DNA from: Stomorhina lunata
Lineage: Eukaryota > Arthropoda > Insecta > Diptera > Rhiniidae
Assembly (NCBI GenBank): GCA_933228675.1
Contig: OW121744.1
Location: 95,317,264 to 95,381,263, forward strand
Length of the DNA stretch: 64,000 bases
Direction: 5' to 3'
Shown: in pieces, positions 58,710 to 64,000 of the stretch
How the letters are laid out: each line of letters starts with the position of its first letter
Numbering within the stretch: the stretch's first letter is position 1
Made by a program: the position numbers and the translations under genes
The notes under the pieces: model-generated
What the model was told of the DNA's origin: nothing
Databases searched by the model: none
What the model saw: the letters and a program-made list of their open reading frames with translations, nothing else

Positions 58710-61700
58710 AGAAAAATTAAATGAAATATTTCTAAAGAAAATTTTTCTATAGAAAAATAATTCTAAAGAAAATTTTTCTATAAAAAATATTTCTAAAGAA
58801 AATTTTTCTATAGAAAAATAATTGAAAAGAAAATTTTTCTATAGAAAAATAATTCTAAAGAAAATTTTTCTATAGAAAAATACTTCTTAAGAAAATTTTT
58901 CTATAGAAAAATTTTTGTTAGAATTATTTTTCTAGAGAAAAATAATTCTAAAGAAAATTTTTCTATAGAAAAATAATTCTAAAGAAAATTTTCCTATAGA
59001 AAAACATATTTTTCTACGGAAAAATATATCTAACAAAAATTTTTCTATAGCAAAATATATCTAACGAAAATTTTTCTATAGAAAAGTACTTCTTAAGAAA
59101 ATTTTTCCATAAAAAAATAATTCTAAAGAAAATTTTTCTATAGAAAAAAATTTTTCTATAGAAAAATATATCTAACGAAAATTTTTCTATAAAAAAATAT
59201 ATCTAACGAAAATTTTTCTAAAGAAAAATATATCTAACGAAAATTTTTCTATAGAAAAATATATCTAATTTCTATCGAAATTTTTTCTATAGAAAAATAT
59301 ATCTAATTTCTATGGAAATTTTTTCTATAGAAAAATATATCTAATTTCTATGGAAATTTTTTCTATAGAAAAATATATCTAATTTCTATCGAAATTTTTT
59401 CTATAGAAAAATATTTCTATCGAAATTTTTTCTATAGAAAAATATTTCTATCGAAATTTTTTCTATAGAAAAATATTTCTATCGAAATTTTTTCTATAGA
59501 AAAATATTTCTATCGAAATTTTTTCTATAGAAAAATATTTCTATCGAAATTTTTTCTATAGAAAAATATTTCTATCGAAATTTTTTCTATAGAAAAATAT
59601 TTCTATCGAAATTTTTTCTATAGAAAAATATTTCTATCGAAATTTTTTCTATAGAAAAATATTTCTATCGAAATTTTTTCTATAGAAAAATATTTCTATC
59701 GAAATTTTTTCTATAGAAAAATATTTCTATCGAAATTTTTTCTATAGAAAAATATTTCTATCGAAATTTTTTCTATAGAAAAATATTTCTATCGAAATTT
59801 TTTCTATAGAAAAATATTTCTATCGAAATTTTTTCTATAGAAAAATATTTCTATCGAAATTTTTTCTATAGAAAAATATTTCTATCGAAATTTTTTCTAT
59901 AGAAAAATATTTCTATCGAAATTTTTTCTATAGAAAAATATTTCTATCGAAATTTTTTCTATAGAAAAATATTTCTATCGAAATTTTTTCTATAGAAAAA
60001 TATTTCTATCGAAATTTTTTCTATAGAAAAATATTTCTATCGAAATTTTTTCTATAGAAAAATATTTCTATCGAAATTTTTTCTATAGAAAAATATTTCT
60101 ATCGAAATTTTTTCTATAGAAAAATATTTCTATCGAAATTTTTTCTATAGAAAAATATTTCTATCGAAATTTTTTCTATAGAAAAATATTTCTATCGAAA
60201 TTTTTTCTATAGAAAAATATTTCTATCGAAATTTTTTCTTTAGAAAAATATTTCTATCGAAATTTTTTCTTTAGAAAAATATTTCTATCGAAATTTTTTC
60301 TATAGAAAAATATTTCTATCGAAATTTTTTCTATAGAAAAATATTTCTATCGAAATTTTTTCTATAGAAAAATATTTCTATCGAAATTTTTTCTATAGAA
60401 AAATATTTCTATCGAAATTTTTTCTATAGAAAAATATTTCTATCGAAATTTTTTCTTTAGAAAAATATTTCTATCGAAATTTTTTCTATAGAAAAATATT
60501 TCTATCGAAATTTTTTCTATAGAAAAATATTTCTATCGAAATTTTTTCTTTAGAAAAATATTTCTATCGAAATTTTTTCTTTAGAAAAATATTTCTATCG
60601 AAATTTTTTCTATAGAAAAATATTTCTATCGAAATTTTTTCTATAGAAAAATATTTCTATCGAAATTTTTTCTATAGAAAAATATTTCTATCGAAATTTT
60701 TTCTATAGAAAAATATTTCTATCGAAATTTTTTCTATAGAAAAATATTTCTATCGAAATTTTTTCTATAGAAAAATATTTCTATCGAAATTTTTTCTATA
60801 GAAAAATATTTCTATCGAAATTTTTTCTATAGAAAAATATTTCTATCGAAATTTTTTCTATAGAAAAATATTTCTATCGAAATTTTTTCTATAGAAAAAT
60901 ATTTCTATCGAAATTTTTTCTATAGAAAAATATTTCTATCGAAATTTTTTCTATAGAAAAATATTTCTATCGAAATTTTTTCTATAGAAAAATATTTCTA
61001 TCGAAATTTTTTCTATAGAAAAATATTTCTATCGAAATTTTTTCTATAGAAAAATATTTCTATCGAAATTTTTTCTATAGAAAAATATTTCTATCGAAAT
61101 TTTTTCTATAGAAAAATATTTCTATCGAAATTTTTTCTATAGAAAAATATTTCTATCGAAATTTTTTCTATAGAAAAATATTTCTATCGAAATTTTTTCT
61201 ATAGAAAAATATTTCTATCGAAATTTTTTCTATAGAAAAATATTTCTATCGAAATTTTTTCTATAGAAATTTATTTCTATCGAAATTTTTTCTATAGAAA
61301 AATATTTCTATCGAAATTTTTTCTATAGAAAAATATTTCTATCGAAATTTTTTCTATAGAAAAATATTTCTATCGAAATTTTTTCTATAGAAAAATATTT
61401 CCATCGAAATTTTTTCTTTAGAAAAATATTTCTATCGAAATTTTTTCTATAGAAAAATATTTCTATCGAAATTTTTTCTATAGAAAAATATTTCTATCGA
61501 AATTTTTTCTATAGAAAAATATTTCTATCGAAATTTTTTCTATAGAAAAATATTTCTATCGAAATTTTTTCTATAGAAAAATATTTCTATCGAAATTTTT
61601 TTTACATAAAAATATTTCTATCGAAATTTTTTCTATAGAAAAATATTTCTATCGAAATTTTTTCTATAGAAAAATATTTCTATCGAAATTTTTTCTTTAG

Positions 61701-62165
61701 AAAAATATTTCTATCGAAATTTTTTCTTTAGAAAAATATTTCTACCGGAATTTTTTCTATAGACAAATATTTCTATCGAAATGTTTTCTATAGAAACATA
61801 TTTCTATCGAAATTTTTTCTATAGAAAAATATTTCTATCGAAATTTTTTCTATAGAAAAATATTTCTATCGAAATTTTTTCTTTAGAAAAATATTTCTAT
61901 CGAAATTTTTTCTTTAGAAAAATATTTCTACCGGAATTTTTTCTATAGACAAATATTTCTATCGAAATTTTTTCTATAGAAACATATTTCTATCGAAATT
62001 TTTTCTATAGAAAAATATTTCTATCGAAATTTTTTCTATAGAAAAATATTTCTATCGAAATTTTTTCTATAGAAAAATATTTCTATCGAAATTTTTTCTA
62101 TAGAAAAATATTTCTATCGAAATTTTTTCTATAGAAAAATATTTCTATGGATGTTTTTCGAAAAT
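58710..62165 (+). repeat. Satellite family C array, 31-bp units with a 38-bp variant block
   Basis: About 110 units. 58710-59240: diverged 31-bp units with AATAATTCTAAAGAAAATTT (CTATAG at 58808 and 58839). 59240-59400: four units of 38 bp carrying TATATCTAATTTCTATGG (CTATAG at 59287 and 59325). 59400-62130: nearly identical 31-bp units of TTTTTTCTATAGAAAAAT plus ATTTCTATCGAAA (CG at 59948 and 59979). The palindrome TTTTTCTATAGAAAAA is shared with family B. Single-base markers (CTTTAG for CTATAG; ACCGG for ATCGA) reveal internal block duplications. Abrupt right end. Confidence 0.96.
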
Positions 62166-64000
62166 ATTTTTTTCGAAAATTTTTTTATAGGAAAAATTTT
62201 CTATATAAATTACAAAAAGTCTTAGGCTCCTGGCAGTATAGGCCTCATATTTTAAACTACATAATGTACCAAACAAATTGATTTTGGAACTCTGACCAAA
62301 TTGTTTGCTGGTATTCTAAAAATACATAAACACTTTGGGTTAAACAACTATTGAGGGCTGTTTGTCTGTTTGCATTTTAATTTAGCCTAAAACTTTAATA
62401 TTTGATGTCTATATAAGACTTTTGCCTTACACATTCACACTGACTCACATACATACTTTTGTATACACATACAAATGTATATCGAAGTGTCCTTTACCTG
62501 TAAGAAAGCATTGATTTTGAATTAAACTTCAAAGCCTGTTTTCTTTCTCTGGCAAAATTTCTATATATTCCTTTATGTATCTTCTTTTCCATTTAAGCAA
62601 TTTGGCTCTGTGCCATGATGATATTTCTTAACGAATTGTAATGACTGTAATAAAACCCATAAAGCCTTGTAAAGGAGTCAACTACTTCTAACATTTGCAT
62701 GTCAAAAGAGGGCGTTTTCGACTAAAAAAAGAAAAACCCAGTAGTTAGTTTACCATTACATGGCATTGGTAAACTGTAAAGTAATTAGTTTTGTTTTTTT
62801 GTTGATTCAAACAAGTCTGTACAAATATTTTCTTTTATTTTTAGCAAAATTTCCAATAATTGCTAGCCTTAAATCGGCTGTCATAAATGCAAACAAGTTG
62901 TTAGCACAATTTTAATTATGCTCCAAAAATGAAAATAGCTTATTAGAGTTATTAACCTAAAAAAATATTAAATTCCACAAAATTTGTTATATTAAGAAAA
63001 TACAACCTTTAAAGTAGACTTTAATAATTTTCTACATTTAATTTTCTACTTACAATTAGTTTCTTTTTCAATTTTCTTTGCTGAATGGCTTAATGCACCC
63101 AAAGAAAGTTTTTTTCTCGATTTTCCTTAGCATATGTTTAGGCTTTTGTAAATAAAATGTTTTTCCCATTTCTACTTTTACTCACCATCTTTCTCTGGCT
63201 CACCACTACATAACAATTACTTACCTCAGACAATCTCAACACTGATGCAGTTTTTTGTTATTGTTTGGGAGGAAAGTGAAAGTGTTTATTTTGTTGTTGT
63301 TTTATTGTGTGTGTGTTTCCTGTTAACATTATTGCTCTTAGCCTGCAGTTTGTGTTTCCTTTTGTTCTGTTCTACTACTTTTTTATGTATTCTTGTCTTG
63401 CTAAAGTTTTGAGTGTTTGTTTGTTTCTACAAGGGTTTGTTTAAAATTAAAGAATGAAAAAATCTTTCTTTTATTTTATGAGTTTGAATTATTGATGTGG
63501 AATCTAAGTGGGAAAAATGTATAAAGAAAGTAGATATATATTAGTAAGAGAAATTGTTCAAAGATGGCGCTATTTGAATGAGAAACATTTATAGATCATT
63601 ATAAGGTGTGTTCCAAATAAAATAGGAATTTACAATTAAAGGCAAAATTTGTCCATAGTGCTTGAAATGATGTTTTTTTATAATGATACATATATATATT
63701 TTTGTTTTTAAAACATTTTCTTCCAATTTTTATGAATTGCAAAACAATGTATTAGGAAATACAATTCAATCTTAAAAATATAGTCATTATGGACTTGTAA
63801 AAGAATTGGGTGAAACCAAAATTTTTCAAACGAAAAATACGGATTTTGAACCTCAACATCTCCGGTATTGATAAGATTTTATATGCATATAACTTGCAAT
63901 ATGGTCGTCAGATAAATGAAAAAAATTAAAAACTTGTACCAAAATAGTATGAGTTGTTTTACAAAAAGTCTAATATTTTCCGTTAACCCCATGGGCCCAC
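62166..64000. other. Unique AT-rich sequence to the window end
   Basis: Short satellite debris to about 62210 (TTTCGAAAATTTTTTTATAGG), then AT-rich DNA with no recognisable gene, RNA or element. Confidence 0.55.

Overview
This 64 kb window is AT-rich eukaryotic DNA without any intact gene I can recognise. The transposable-element (TE) relics suggest a fly, most plausibly a higher (brachyceran, perhaps calyptrate) dipteran. They include DINE-1/mini-me-like elements with (GTCY)n and (TA)n microsatellites, mariner and Tc1/mariner-like transposase remnants, jockey-like LINE reverse-transcriptase (RT) remnants, and short inverted-repeat elements. I saw no rRNA, tRNA, CRISPR array or host exon. Taxonomy is inference; nothing here fixes a species.

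Layout. 1-9.4 kb: arrays of a 31-bp satellite (family A) that switch strand orientation several times, around two non-repeated islands (1.2-2.15 and 4.9-6.2 kb). 9.4-15.0 kb: old, decayed copies of a second repeat (family D, GTTGCC...GCAACAT), ending in a roughly 280-300 bp higher-order repeat. 16.7-18.96 kb: a young 36/38-bp family D array. 19.3-24.9 kb: DINE-like fragment, a (TA)n-ended element and an element built of ~144-bp tandem units. 25.0-26.06 kb: two dead transposase fragments. 26.1-27.55 kb: 31-bp satellite family B. 28.5-49.1 kb: a TE graveyard with a DINE-like element nested in another, a chimeric DINE-like copy, an RT pseudogene with its FVDD motif, three other RT C-terminal fragments, a ~265 bp MITE, a ~817 bp terminal-inverted-repeat element and the second (TA)n element. 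50.4-53.2 and 55.2-56.7 kb: family A again, including the most homogeneous array. 58.7-62.2 kb: 31-bp family C. The rest is apparently unique AT-rich DNA.

The most interesting structure is the satellite system. Families A, B and C all have exactly 31-bp units, each built of self-complementary blocks and A/T tracts. B and the reverse complement of C differ at only 3 of 31 positions, so they are one family in opposite orientations 31 kb apart. Family D shares the TTTTCTTATAGAAAA-type block, which suggests one modular superfamily of palindromic satellites. 31 bp is close to three helical turns, so intrinsically curved DNA is a testable idea.

Nearly all long open frames are accidents of tandem repeats or AT-rich DNA. 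The genes visible here are only dead TE genes; nothing suggests a working operon-like or pathway unit.
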